Source: UBA8106 sp913052135 (GTDB lineage: Bacteria > Acidobacteriota > Vicinamibacteria > Vicinamibacterales > UBA823). From it: a stretch of 21,855 nucleotides of DNA. A model generated the notes under the pieces. The model was not told the DNA's origin. It did not search any database and saw only the letters and a list, made by a program, of their open reading frames with translations. The translations under genes were made by a program, and so were the position numbers. Below are positions 1 to 7,061 of the stretch, in pieces; within the stretch, counting starts at the first letter, position 1, and every line of letters starts with the position of its first letter. The DNA lies in assembly GCA_913052135.1 (NCBI GenBank), contig CAJXDY010000043.1:1-21855 (forward strand). Direction: 5' to 3'.

Positions 1-1
1 A

Positions 2-181
2 ACACCCATTACGATTATCGAAAACGTCAGCCGTACCAATCAGCAAATCATCGCCACAACGCTGGGTAACCTCGAACCAACACTGACGCGTGCCAATCTG
101 CGGGGTCCGGCAATTACATTCTACGGCCTTGCCCCACGCGCGGCGATGAACGTTGCAGCCGCGTTGCCAAGACGGGTGTGA
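2..181 (+). CDS. cobA: Uroporphyrinogen-III C-methyltransferase (SUMT), 3' end only
   Basis: Partial gene that enters from the left edge; about 59 C-terminal residues remain before a TGA at 179-181. The peptide begins TPITIIENVSRTNQQ and ends around GPAITFYGLAPR. This matches the end of SUMT/CysG-type methyltransferases, where a TPxAxIENgt...Q segment is followed by a (x)P(A)hhhhG strand. SUMT transfers two methyl groups from SAM to uroporphyrinogen III to give precorrin-2, the branch point to siroheme and cobalamin. The window cannot show whether this is a stand-alone enzyme or a CysG/HemD fusion. The nearby B12 importer does not decide between siroheme and B12 use. Family call is fairly firm; the catalytic core is not visible. 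Confidence 0.72.
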   Translation, partial: TPITIIENVSRTNQQIIATTLGNLEPTLTRANLRGPAITFYGLAPRAAMNVAAALPRRV

Positions 182-210
182 TATAAACGGACGTTGGCAA
201 GGGACAGGGA

Positions 211-405
211 ATGGCGGACACATCCAACGCGATCGAGGCGGACTACGGCTCGGCGGGGCTCGGCGAGCGGATCCTCGCGGCACTTGAGGCCTATTCGGTG
301 CTTGATGTGGCAACTGACATGAAGCCTCAAAGCGTGTTGCCTCTTACGTCCGCCAAAACTTTACTTACCTCGAATAAGACAATGCTTAGACCGCTACCTG
401 AGTGA
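211..405 (+). pseudogene. Truncated N-terminus of a SAM-dependent methyltransferase
   Basis: A 64-codon reading frame with a good ribosome site (AGGGA just before the ATG at 211). Its first ~30 residues (AIEADYGSAGLGERILAALEA) resemble the N-terminus of a class of UbiE-like SAM methyltransferases, which normally continue with an LTPEDLAPVDQFH-like segment and a Rossmann fold. Here the resemblance stops near base 300, where composition drops from clearly GC-rich to near-even or AT-rich. The rest of the frame has no family character, and I found no continuation in the other frames up to 480. I read it as a deletion or recombination remnant, but it could be an expressed small protein. The 5' homology is recognised from memory of the family, not from a search. 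Confidence 0.4.
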
Positions 406-485
406 TAGCTTCTAAGTCGAAGAATACGTTCTTACAGGTGTGCCGGAAGCACTTCTAAGATGCCCGCTATTTAAGGCAGTCACAT

Positions 486-1712
486 ATGGTGAAGAAACCT
501 ATCTACGTCGACAATCATGCGACCACACGTACGGATCCGCGAGTGGTTGATGCAATGCTGCCGTACTTCACTGAACACTTCGGTAACGCCGCAAGTCGTA
601 CGCACGACTTTGGCTGGCAGGCTGCCGACGCAGTCGACACTGCACGCACGCAGGTAGCAGCCCTTGTTGGTGCAAGAGCTACTGAAATCGTATTTACAAG
701 TGGTGCGACTGAAGCGAATAATCTTGCGATCCAAGGTATTACGAAGAAGTGCTCTGGCGAACCCCATCATGTCATAACGGTGGTGACTGAACATCGGGCG
801 GTGTTGGATCCATGTGAGATGGTGGAACAACAGGGTGGGCGTGTGACCTATCTGTCGGTACAGCCCGATGGCTTGGTGGATGTTGATGAACTTGACCGAG
901 CTGTTAGACCAGACACTATTCTAATTACCGTGATGACCGTTAATAACGAAATCGGTGTAATCCAGCCGATTGCCGATATCTCGAAAGTGGCACGGGCACA
1001 CGGTGTGCCCTTACACACCGATGCTGCTCAAGCGTTAGGAAAAACACCTGTCGAGGTCGATCAACTCGGCGTTGACTTTTTGTCTATGTCGGCCCACAAG
1101 ATGTACGGACCAAAAGGTGTAGGCGCGTTGTATATCAGGGGCGGGAATCGCCGGACTGCGCTCGAACCACTTATCTATGGGGGAGGACACGAGCAAGGTC
1201 TGCGTTCCGGTACTTTAAATGTACCGGGCATAGTCGGTTTTGGTTGTGCAGCAGGACTTTGTTCGAAAGAATTCATGACGGAACTCGACTACGTTAAACG
1301 GTTGCGTGACCGGCTTTGGAATGGTTTAAACGACCGCGTGTCTGATATTCGCCTAAATGGTTCGATGGATCGGCGTGTTCACCACAACTTAAACGTGAGC
1401 TTTACCGGCGTGGATGGTGAGGCGTTATTAATCGGTCTCGATGATATCGCAGCGTCATCTGGTTCGGCATGTTCTTCAGAAAGTCATACGCCATCTCATG
1501 TGGTTAAGGCACTAGGTGTTGAGGACAACTTAGCACGGGCGTCCATTCGGTTTGGCCTCAGTCACGACAACACCGATGCGGAGATTGACTATATCGTGAA
1601 TAAAGTGGCGGACATGGTTCGACATCTACGTGCTCTATCACCGCTTCGTAAAGATGATGCATCACATGAAGAAAATGATCCTGTTGTTGCTCGTTGGCTT
1701 GGAGATCGGTAG
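486..1712 (+). CDS. iscS: Cysteine desulfurase IscS
   Basis: A 408-residue class V aminotransferase-fold, PLP-dependent enzyme that converts L-cysteine to alanine and passes persulfide sulfur to the IscU scaffold in the cytosol. The N-terminus has the typical IYVDNHATTRTDPRV. TSGATEANN is near residues 71-79, TEHRAV with H103 near 101, and HTDAAQ with the PLP-stacking aspartate near 179. The Schiff-base lysine is K205 in SAHKMYGPKG. The mobile-loop catalytic cysteine is C329 in SSGSACSS. Length matches the family (~400). The ATG at 486 has only a weak AAGG about ten bases upstream, but no other start gives the conserved N-terminus. It heads iscS-iscU-iscA, and its stop is 20 nt before iscU. 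No IscR gene precedes it. Confidence 0.95.
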   Translation: MVKKPIYVDNHATTRTDPRVVDAMLPYFTEHFGNAASRTHDFGWQAADAVDTARTQVAALVGARATEIVFTSGATEANNLAIQGITKKCSGEPHHVITVVTEHRAVLDPCEMVEQQGGRVTYLSVQPDGLVDVDELDRAVRPDTILITVMTVNNEIGVIQPIADISKVARAHGVPLHTDAAQALGKTPVEVDQLGVDFLSMSAHKMYGPKGVGALYIRGGNRRTALEPLIYGGGHEQGLRSGTLNVPGIVGFGCAAGLCSKEFMTELDYVKRLRDRLWNGLNDRVSDIRLNGSMDRRVHHNLNVSFTGVDGEALLIGLDDIAASSGSACSSESHTPSHVVKALGVEDNLARASIRFGLSHDNTDAEIDYIVNKVADMVRHLRALSPLRKDDASHEENDPVVARWLGDR

Positions 1713-1732
1713 TTGAGGAGGGTGCTACCCGT

Positions 1733-2116
1733 ATGAAATACTCGCCTGATGTCATCGATCACGTTCAACACCCAAGAAACGTGGGTTCATTGCCGGTGGA
1801 TGGGATTGACATTGGGACAGGTTTGGTTGAGTCTCCAGAACATGGTGTGGTGACTCGCTTGCAGATTAAGGTCGACTCCGCGACAGGTATCATTAATGAA
1901 GCAAGGTTCAAGACATTTGGCTGTGGGTTTGCGATTGCAAGTTCGAGTATTGTAACTGAATGGATTAAAGGACAAACGCTTAATAAAGCGTTGGCAATCA
2001 AACCTGCAGATATTGAGAAGGCACTAAATTTGAGTTCATCGAAACGGCACTGTTCGGTTCTGGCTGAAGATGCAGTGAAGGCAGCGATTGCAGATTATCG
2101 AAAAAAACGAGGTTAG
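1733..2116 (+). CDS. iscU: IscU-type Fe-S scaffold with non-canonical ligand set
   Basis: A 127-residue homologue of the IscU scaffold, on which IscS builds [2Fe-2S] clusters. The ATG at 1733 is chosen because GAGGAGGG lies about ten bases upstream and the protein then begins MKYSPDVIDHVQHPRNVGS, as in the family; an upstream in-frame ATG at 1694 would overlap iscS. Backbone motifs are excellent (ARFKTFGCGFAIASSS; SVLAEDAVKAAIADY). Of the standard ligands, the second cysteine (C64), the histidine (H106) and the last cysteine (C107) are present. The first cysteine is H37 and the usual D39 is V39 (SPEHGVV instead of APACGDV). The LPPVK site bound by HscA is LSSSK here. So it is an IscU by descent, but cluster binding and chaperone dependence are probably altered. 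Confidence 0.9.
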   Translation: MKYSPDVIDHVQHPRNVGSLPVDGIDIGTGLVESPEHGVVTRLQIKVDSATGIINEARFKTFGCGFAIASSSIVTEWIKGQTLNKALAIKPADIEKALNLSSSKRHCSVLAEDAVKAAIADYRKKRG

Positions 2117-2169
2117 CAGACACTATAGGATCTGGCGTTACCTGTTTCGGTGCGTCTGAGGATGAGACA

Positions 2170-2496
2170 ATGATTGAGATTACAACTGCTGCTGCGAAGC
2201 GTATTCAAGAATTAATGATAGCGCAGGGATTCAGCGACGGTGGATTGCGCATCGGGGTTAAGGCTGGCGGTTGCTCTGGGTTTAGTTACGTGTACGACTG
2301 GGCATCTAAACCAAAAAGCGATGATCAGGTTTTCGAAAGCGCTGAAGGCATCAAAGTGTTTGTCGATCCAAAGAGCTATGCACTCTTGGATGGCACTGTG
2401 CTTGACTGTGATACGAACATGCTAGGGCAGTCACTGGTATTCAAAAATCCTAACGCAACCTCTTCATGCGGCTGCGGTGAGTCATTTAGCGTTTGA
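2170..2496 (+). CDS. iscA: A-type Fe-S carrier (IscA/ErpA family)
   Basis: A 108-residue A-type carrier that receives Fe-S clusters or iron and hands them to target apoproteins. The three invariant cysteines are present: C35 in KAGGCSGFSY and C100/C102 in the C-terminal SCGCGESF motif. Length is standard. The ATG at 2170 has GAGG about eight bases upstream. It follows iscU by 53 nt on the same strand, consistent with an isc operon. An extra cysteine (C80) sits in the VLDCDT stretch. IscA, ErpA and SufA cannot be separated by sequence alone; the iscSU context favours IscA. No hscB, hscA or fdx follows; the next gene is an unrelated membrane protein. Confidence 0.92.
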   Translation: MIEITTAAAKRIQELMIAQGFSDGGLRIGVKAGGCSGFSYVYDWASKPKSDDQVFESAEGIKVFVDPKSYALLDGTVLDCDTNMLGQSLVFKNPNATSSCGCGESFSV

Positions 2497-2540
2497 GATC
2501 TAAAGCTGAGTTTAACTTCCAATAATTTCACGCTACTTCC

Positions 2541-2561
2541 GCTCAACAGTTTCTGTTGAGC
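2541..2561 (+). repeat. Perfect 9-bp inverted repeat with TTT loop, overlapping a promoter
   Basis: GCTCAACAG, TTT, CTGTTGAGC form a perfect stem-loop 45 bases after the iscA stop. No T-run follows, so it is a poor intrinsic terminator. Its right arm contains the TTGAGC that serves as a candidate -35 for the gene at 2590, so it could equally be an operator. Confidence 0.5.
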
Positions 2562-2582
2562 ATGGCAACTGCGTGGTACACT
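2556..2582 (+). promoter_or_regulatory. Candidate promoter of a leaderless transcript
   Basis: TTGAGC at 2556-2561 and TACACT at 2577-2582 with a short 15-nt spacer. The GTG start at 2590 begins seven bases after the -10 box, where transcription would initiate, so the mRNA would have essentially no 5' leader. There is no Shine-Dalgarno before the GTG. The short spacer lowers confidence. Confidence 0.42.
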
Positions 2583-2589
2583 GATATTC

Positions 2590-3093
2590 GTGAGGCTATT
2601 AGCGCTCCTGCAGACGGCTCGCCACGATCCGATGCGGGGATATTATGTGGCTGCGATAGCTGGTGTAACACTCACGGTGAGTGCATTCTTACCGTGGGTA
2701 GTAGTTGGTGAAAACAACCTGGGTGGTTTTCCAAGTATGTCGAGTGTTTGGATCGCGGGGCTTGGGCTATCGGCTACAGTGCTTGCAGCGCTGAGCCTTA
2801 TTACTAGAAAAAACTCCAGACATCCGTTACTAGTTGTAGGACTGCTTGCCTTCGTGATTTTATTCGTGGTCGAGCGACTGATGGTGCGAATGGCGACTGA
2901 ACGTGCTTGGGCGACTGAGCAGGCTTCTGCTCTGGTTGGTAGTAATACCAGTCAGGTGTCAATTGAAGCTGCCGCTGCTCCAGGGCTCTACTTAGGTCTG
3001 GGCTCGTCGTTCTTGATAGTGTTGTTTGGTCTCACGATTGTGGTTAAACGTGCGTCGAATCCTTATACAGAAGAAACTGATGATGACGTCTAA
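2590..3093 (+). CDS. Four-helix membrane protein of unknown function
   Basis: A 167-residue protein I do not recognise. Hydrophobic stretches at about residues 18-38 (GYYVAAIAGVTLTVSAFLPW), 54-75, 79-100 and 132-155 predict four transmembrane helices. A polar loop follows helix 3 (residues ~103-130) and there is a short acidic C-terminal tail (TEETDDDV). The GTG at 2590 is taken as start because a -10-like TACACT ends seven bases upstream; an ATG at 2632 just before the first helix is the alternative and would give a 153-residue protein. No catalytic motif is visible. It lies between the isc genes and mqnD on the same strand, 41 nt before mqnD, but nothing links it functionally to either. Confidence 0.7.
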   Translation: MRLLALLQTARHDPMRGYYVAAIAGVTLTVSAFLPWVVVGENNLGGFPSMSSVWIAGLGLSATVLAALSLITRKNSRHPLLVVGLLAFVILFVVERLMVRMATERAWATEQASALVGSNTSQVSIEAAAAPGLYLGLGSSFLIVLFGLTIVVKRASNPYTEETDDDV

Positions 3094-3134
3094 CACTGCT
3101 GCTGATTGACACCAAGTTGTATGAGTTCAAAATT

Positions 3135-3962
3135 ATGAAAATAACAGTTGCCCACAGTCCTGACTCTGACGACGCGTTCATGTTCTACGGCTTAGCTAGC
3201 AATAACGTTGTTACTGACGGGTTTGAGGTTAAGCAAGTACTTGACGACATCGAGACCTTAAATCGAGCGGCGTTCGAGGGGCAATACGAAGTAACGGCGG
3301 TATCGTTTCACGCCTACGCGCATTTAACGGATCGTTATGCCCTGCTTCCACACGGCGCGAGTATGGGTGATAGGTATGGACCGATTGTCGTTACGATGCC
3401 AGAAGGTCCATCCTCGGTCAAGGGGGCAAAGGTTGCGATTCCAGGCACCTTAACGACTGCGTATTTAGTGCTACAACTTCTTGAACCAGAATTTGAATAT
3501 GTTGTAGTCCCGTTCGATCGAATCCAAGAAGCAGTAACGGGTGGCGAAGTGGATGCTGGGCTTCTCATTCATGAAGGTCAGTTAACCTATGCGGATGACG
3601 GCCTACGCAAGATTGTTGATCTAGGAGAATGGTGGGCTGATGAAACAGACGGCCTCCCTTTACCCCTTGGCGGAAATATCATTCGCCGCGACCTCGGCAC
3701 TCCAATCATGAAGCGCGTATCCAGTATGTTACACGACAGCATCGCCTATGCGATGTCCCATCGCCTTGAGGCAATCGAGTACGCACAGCAGTTCGGACGC
3801 GGGCTCGATCAGACGCGCACAGATACATTTGTAGGTATGTACGTCAATGATCTAACCCTCGATTATGGCGAGCGTGGAAGAGCTGCAGTCCGGCACTTGT
3901 TCAATACGGCCTATGAGCGTGGACTGATTCCAAAGCCGATTGATGTTGAATTTATTAAATAG
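3135..3962 (+). CDS. mqnD: 1,4-dihydroxy-6-naphthoate synthase MqnD
   Basis: A 275-residue MqnA/MqnD-family protein (periplasmic-binding-protein fold, cytosolic). MqnD converts cyclic dehypoxanthinyl futalosine to 1,4-dihydroxy-6-naphthoate in the futalosine pathway to menaquinone. Family signatures run through the whole length: HSPDSDDAFMFYGLA at the N-terminus, VLDDIETLNRAAFEG, DRYALLPHGASMGDRYGP, HEGQLTYADDGLRKIVDLG, and GLPLPLGGNIIRRDLG. These match Thermus-type MqnD better than MqnA. The ATG at 3135 gives the family N-terminus; an upstream TTG at 3117 in frame is less likely. It converges on btuF, and mqnE lies about 3.4 kb downstream beyond the btu operon. No clear terminator is seen in the 49 bases before btuF. 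Confidence 0.92.
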   Translation: MKITVAHSPDSDDAFMFYGLASNNVVTDGFEVKQVLDDIETLNRAAFEGQYEVTAVSFHAYAHLTDRYALLPHGASMGDRYGPIVVTMPEGPSSVKGAKVAIPGTLTTAYLVLQLLEPEFEYVVVPFDRIQEAVTGGEVDAGLLIHEGQLTYADDGLRKIVDLGEWWADETDGLPLPLGGNIIRRDLGTPIMKRVSSMLHDSIAYAMSHRLEAIEYAQQFGRGLDQTRTDTFVGMYVNDLTLDYGERGRAAVRHLFNTAYERGLIPKPIDVEFIK

Positions 3963-4011
3963 TCTATTTACTTAGACTTCACAGGTCCTTTTCATCACGT
4001 CGAATTCCCGA

Positions 4012-4911
4012 TTATTGTTTAAATGCGTCTGGGTGTAATGCGCGAGCTAGGCGTTCGGTTGCCATTGCTATCCGCGGACCTGGAACGACGAGGTCCGTAC
4101 CCTGCAGAAAGTAGACGCGTCCTGTTTGAACAGCGGGAAGTGAAGGAAGCAGGTTCCATACGGCAATTTCTCTTCTGATATCTGTCTGTTTTAGGGTGTT
4201 GCCCGCTCTAACTTCGATTATGACTTCTGGAGCCCGAGCTAAAATCGTTTCCGTGCTAGCCTGCACTGATGGACGCGGCGTGTCAGCGAAAACGTTTTTT
4301 GATCCGGCTATTTCAAGCATTTCATTGTGAAACCCTTTTCCACCGTTAGCGAATAGATTACGGATTGATAGAGGTTCCTTAGCAAAAACAAACAACGTAC
4401 GAGGACGATTACGCCCAGCGACTCTTGCTCTAATTCCTTGCAAATCTGATTCGATCTGTCTTGCGACCTGTTCTGCTCTGGTGGCGTGGCCAGTCTGCAC
4501 TCCAAGCGAACGGATCCCTGCCAGGATATGGTCAAGCGTGCCATGTGTATAACTGGAAACATCAATGCCTGCGTTGGTTAGCTGTTTGAGTAGGTCGAAT
4601 TGTGTTTCGTAGGCGATAACTAAATCTGGTTGTAATGACAGGATAATTTCGACAGCAGGATTAATAAGCCCACCGACACGCGGCAATTGAGTGGCGGCCG
4701 GCGGATAGACATCATAGTTGCTGACACCAATTACCTGGGAACCCGCACCGATGGCGAACAAGATTTCCGTGACTGCTGGAATCAGAGAAATTATTCGCTG
4801 TGGTGGAGACGATTGTGATGTGACCGCGGTAGAAGAGATCACGAATAAAAGTGCAAGGCTCGCGCATCTATAACTTCGCATCGAAGAACTTTTTGGCTTA
4901 ACCCTTGTCAT
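4012..4911 (-). CDS. btuF: Cobalamin-binding periplasmic protein BtuF
   Basis: A 299-residue class III substrate-binding protein that captures vitamin B12 outside the inner membrane for BtuCD. The ATG at 4911-4909 overlaps the btuC stop by four bases (ATGA), implying translational coupling; an internal ATG at 4881 starting at MRSYRC is an alternative. A signal peptide is visible: basic n-region, hydrophobic CASLALLFVISSTAV, then SQSS. The mature part starts with the typical QRIISLIPAVTEILFAIGAG, then VSNYDVYPPAATQLPRVGG and a VEIILSLQPDLVIA segment. It ends with GTDLVVPGPRIAMATERLA. The riboswitch upstream of the operon makes B12 a much more likely ligand than a siderophore. Confidence 0.88.
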   Translation of the reverse strand: MTRVKPKSSSMRSYRCASLALLFVISSTAVTSQSSPPQRIISLIPAVTEILFAIGAGSQVIGVSNYDVYPPAATQLPRVGGLINPAVEIILSLQPDLVIAYETQFDLLKQLTNAGIDVSSYTHGTLDHILAGIRSLGVQTGHATRAEQVARQIESDLQGIRARVAGRNRPRTLFVFAKEPLSIRNLFANGGKGFHNEMLEIAGSKNVFADTPRPSVQASTETILARAPEVIIEVRAGNTLKQTDIRREIAVWNLLPSLPAVQTGRVYFLQGTDLVVPGPRIAMATERLARALHPDAFKQ

Positions 4912-5963
4912 TGGCGTCGTACCAGTAGCCAGAGGAAGAATGGCCCACCAATGAGGGCCGTGATGATACCAACGGGTAGCTCGAGCGGCGCCATCACCGT
5001 ACGGGCTACTACATCGCATGCTACGAGAAATGAAGCACCAAGGCATGCCGAAGCAGGCATTACAATGCGATGATCCGCACCGACAAGAAGTCTCACGAGA
5101 TGTGGAATCACGATGCCGATGAAGCCAATCGGTCCACTAAGAGAGACTGCTGCGGCGGTAGCCAGTGAGGCAGTCAAGAAGGCGAGACGCTGAGTTCTCA
5201 GCACGTCCACGCCTCGTGAGGCTGCACTATCAACACCAAGTGTAAGTAGATTCAATGACTTGGGTAGCCAAGCGAACCCTATAAATGCGATTAACGTAAA
5301 CGGTAGCGCTGCAAGAATAGGCTGATAGCCACTAACATCAAGGTTGCCCATCAGCCACCTTACCGTCTGGAAGGTTTGGGTAAAGTCATTCAAGTACTGA
5401 ACGAACATGATTACGGATGTAACAAACGCATTGATCGTAACACCGGCAAGAAGCAAGACCATTGTCGACAAATCACGGTGTCGCAAGGTAGCCAGTGCGT
5501 ACACAATTCCAGCTGCCATAAGTGAACCCAGAAAGCTGGCAAGTGGCAACGCAGGGATGACGCTAGCTAGGACAGGCGCTCCAAAGGTGATCACCAAGAT
5601 CGCTCCAAGCGATGCGCCTGCAGAAATTCCGAGGGTGTATGGCGTTGCCAAGGGATTACGAAGCAGTGCTTGGAATACAACGCCAGCGGCAGCGAGTGAA
5701 GCACCTACGAGTGCTCCAGTCAGAGCCCGTGGTAGGCGGGCAATGAAAAAGATTTGCGCGTCGACATTTTCGACGAAGGGAAGCGAACGGTCGATTACTG
5801 AACTAAGTGTGATTGAAGTCGGTCCAATGAGAGGTGCGATGAGTAATGTGAGAATCATTAGGCTTCCAAAACTAAGCCAAGTGACGGTCAGTCGCCACCG
5901 AATTGGAGGTTGCGCCTCGATTGAGGTTCCTTGAGAGGCTTTCGTGTTGTGGTTCAGTATCAT
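4908..5963 (-). CDS. btuC: Cobalamin ABC transporter permease BtuC
   Basis: A 351-residue FecCD/BtuC-family inner-membrane permease. The chain is almost entirely hydrophobic, consistent with about ten helices, and has the family landmarks RLPRALTGALVGASLAAAG, FQALLRNPLATPYTLGISAG and GPIGFIGIVIPHLVR, then LELPVGIITALIGGPFF near the end. The ATG at 5963 (MILNHNTKAS) is preferred: it leaves 31 bases after the btuD stop and gives a normal cytosolic N-tail. A frame open to 6080 would overlap btuD substantially. It sits between btuD and btuF in one minus-strand operon. Specificity for B12 is inferred from the riboswitch and neighbours. Confidence 0.88.
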   Translation of the reverse strand: MILNHNTKASQGTSIEAQPPIRWRLTVTWLSFGSLMILTLLIAPLIGPTSITLSSVIDRSLPFVENVDAQIFFIARLPRALTGALVGASLAAAGVVFQALLRNPLATPYTLGISAGASLGAILVITFGAPVLASVIPALPLASFLGSLMAAGIVYALATLRHRDLSTMVLLLAGVTINAFVTSVIMFVQYLNDFTQTFQTVRWLMGNLDVSGYQPILAALPFTLIAFIGFAWLPKSLNLLTLGVDSAASRGVDVLRTQRLAFLTASLATAAAVSLSGPIGFIGIVIPHLVRLLVGADHRIVMPASACLGASFLVACDVVARTVMAPLELPVGIITALIGGPFFLWLLVRRQ

Positions 5964-5994
5964 CGGATGCTTCGCATTTAGAATTACTGCACGA

Positions 5995-6855
5995 TCACGT
6001 TGATTCTTCGGAGGAAGAATATTGCGATGCAACTGAGGAGGGTGACTGTCGCCTGAATGGCACAATGCTGAGTTGACCACTTAGTGGATGGCGGTCGATC
6101 GACGCGTCAACGTCGTAGAGTCGCGAAATATTCTTGGGAGTAAGGACAGCGTCCAGTTCACCTGCAGCTAGGATTCGACCATCGCGCAGCAAAACCACCT
6201 TCTGACAAATGCTAGCGGCGAAATTGAGATCATGAGTTGAAACGATCATCGTGATGCCACGTTTAGCGTTCAGTCGCCGAAGTGTTGCACTGATCTCCAT
6301 TTGGTATCCGAGGTCGAGTGATGCGGTCGGTTCGTCCAGCAGTAAGATTTCTGGTGCTAATTCCGCAGGGACATCAACAGGTGAGTGTCCGAACTGTGCT
6401 AGGGCGCTCGCAATAATAACCCGTTGTTTTTCTCCTCCACTCAGTGTCATGAAGGACCGATCGGCTAATGCTGCAGTGCCGGTTTGGGCGAGGGCCGTTC
6501 TCGCGACCGCTAGATCGTTAGGTCCTTCAGTTTCGAACGGCTGTAGGTGTGGATAACGTCCCATTAAAACAATTTCTAAGACCGAATAATCGAACGCAAC
6601 GTGGGTTTCTTGAGGCACGATTGCCATCTGTCTTGCCAATAAACTCCGGGGGATGTTTTGCAGGTTAACGCCATTCACTTCTACTCGCCCACTGGGCGGT
6701 GTCAGCATTCCTGATAACAATCGCAGTAAGGTGGTTTTACCTGAACCATTTGGACCGAGAATGCCAACCACAGTGGTTGGCTGGATGGTCAGGGTGATGT
6801 CTTGTAATACTGGTTGCGCACCGTACGAGTACGATAGATCAACGATACTGAGCAA
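5995..6855 (-). CDS. btuD: Cobalamin ABC transporter ATPase BtuD
   Basis: A 286-residue FecE/BtuD-type ABC ATPase that powers the BtuC channel on the cytosolic face. Visible motifs: Walker A GPNGSGKT at residues 34-41, Q-loop glutamine Q82, ABC signature LSGGE at 138-142, Walker B ILLLDE at 170-175, D-loop SLD and switch histidine H208 in STHD. Between signature and Walker B is a short insertion (GHSPVDVPAELAP) longer than in many homologues. The start is a TTG at 6855 with AGGGAG eight bases upstream, reached directly from the riboswitch leader. It is first in the btuD-btuC-btuF operon and so is the gene most directly under B12 control. Confidence 0.9.
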   Translation of the reverse strand: MLSIVDLSYSYGAQPVLQDITLTIQPTTVVGILGPNGSGKTTLLRLLSGMLTPPSGRVEVNGVNLQNIPRSLLARQMAIVPQETHVAFDYSVLEIVLMGRYPHLQPFETEGPNDLAVARTALAQTGTAALADRSFMTLSGGEKQRVIIASALAQFGHSPVDVPAELAPEILLLDEPTASLDLGYQMEISATLRRLNAKRGITMIVSTHDLNFAASICQKVVLLRDGRILAAGELDAVLTPKNISRLYDVDASIDRHPLSGQLSIVPFRRQSPSSVASQYSSSEEST

Positions 6856-6926
6856 TATAGATCTCCCTAAGAACGTTGGGTGTCCAGTTCGATAATCCTA
6901 ACGATTCGCCATGCTCAAACATTTGA

Positions 6927-7006
6927 TAAAAGCCGAGGAGGACCAGCAGGCTGGTCAAAAAGCATGGTCTGGTAGGTGTAAAGTACGACATGGGCTCCTT
7001 CTCGGC
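6927..7006 (-). terminator. Riboswitch expression platform with intrinsic terminator
   Basis: On the minus strand GCCGAGAAGGAGCC (7006-6993) pairs with GGTCCTCCTCGGC (6944-6932) with two imperfections, followed at once by TTTTAT. This is a Rho-independent terminator lying between the B12 aptamer and btuD. Competing pairings are visible: GACCAGC-CT-GCTGGTC (6956-6941) uses the same GGTC as the 3' terminator arm; GGTAGGT (7028-7022) can pair with ACCTACC (6977-6971); and CGGCG (7019-7015) can pair with CGCCG (7007-7003), part of the 5' arm. This is the layout expected of a transcription-attenuation switch. Pairing was judged by eye without energy calculation. Confidence 0.6.
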
Positions 7007-7061
7007 GTAACCGCGCGCCGAACCTACCTGTTTAAGCCAAGTGCAACAGGCAGAAAGGACG

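Noticed and set aside
1694..1732. Earlier in-frame ATG for iscU
   Set aside because: It overlaps iscS and adds a non-conserved N-terminal extension, whereas the ATG at 1733 has a strong ribosome site and the family N-terminus.
3104..3135. TTGACA before mqnD as a -35 box
   Set aside because: The only -10-like bases at proper spacing overlap the ATG, so transcription would begin inside the gene.
5407..5934. 175-codon plus-strand open frame inside btuC
   Set aside because: Fully antisense to a well-supported permease gene. Its composition reflects btuC codons and it has no recognisable motifs.
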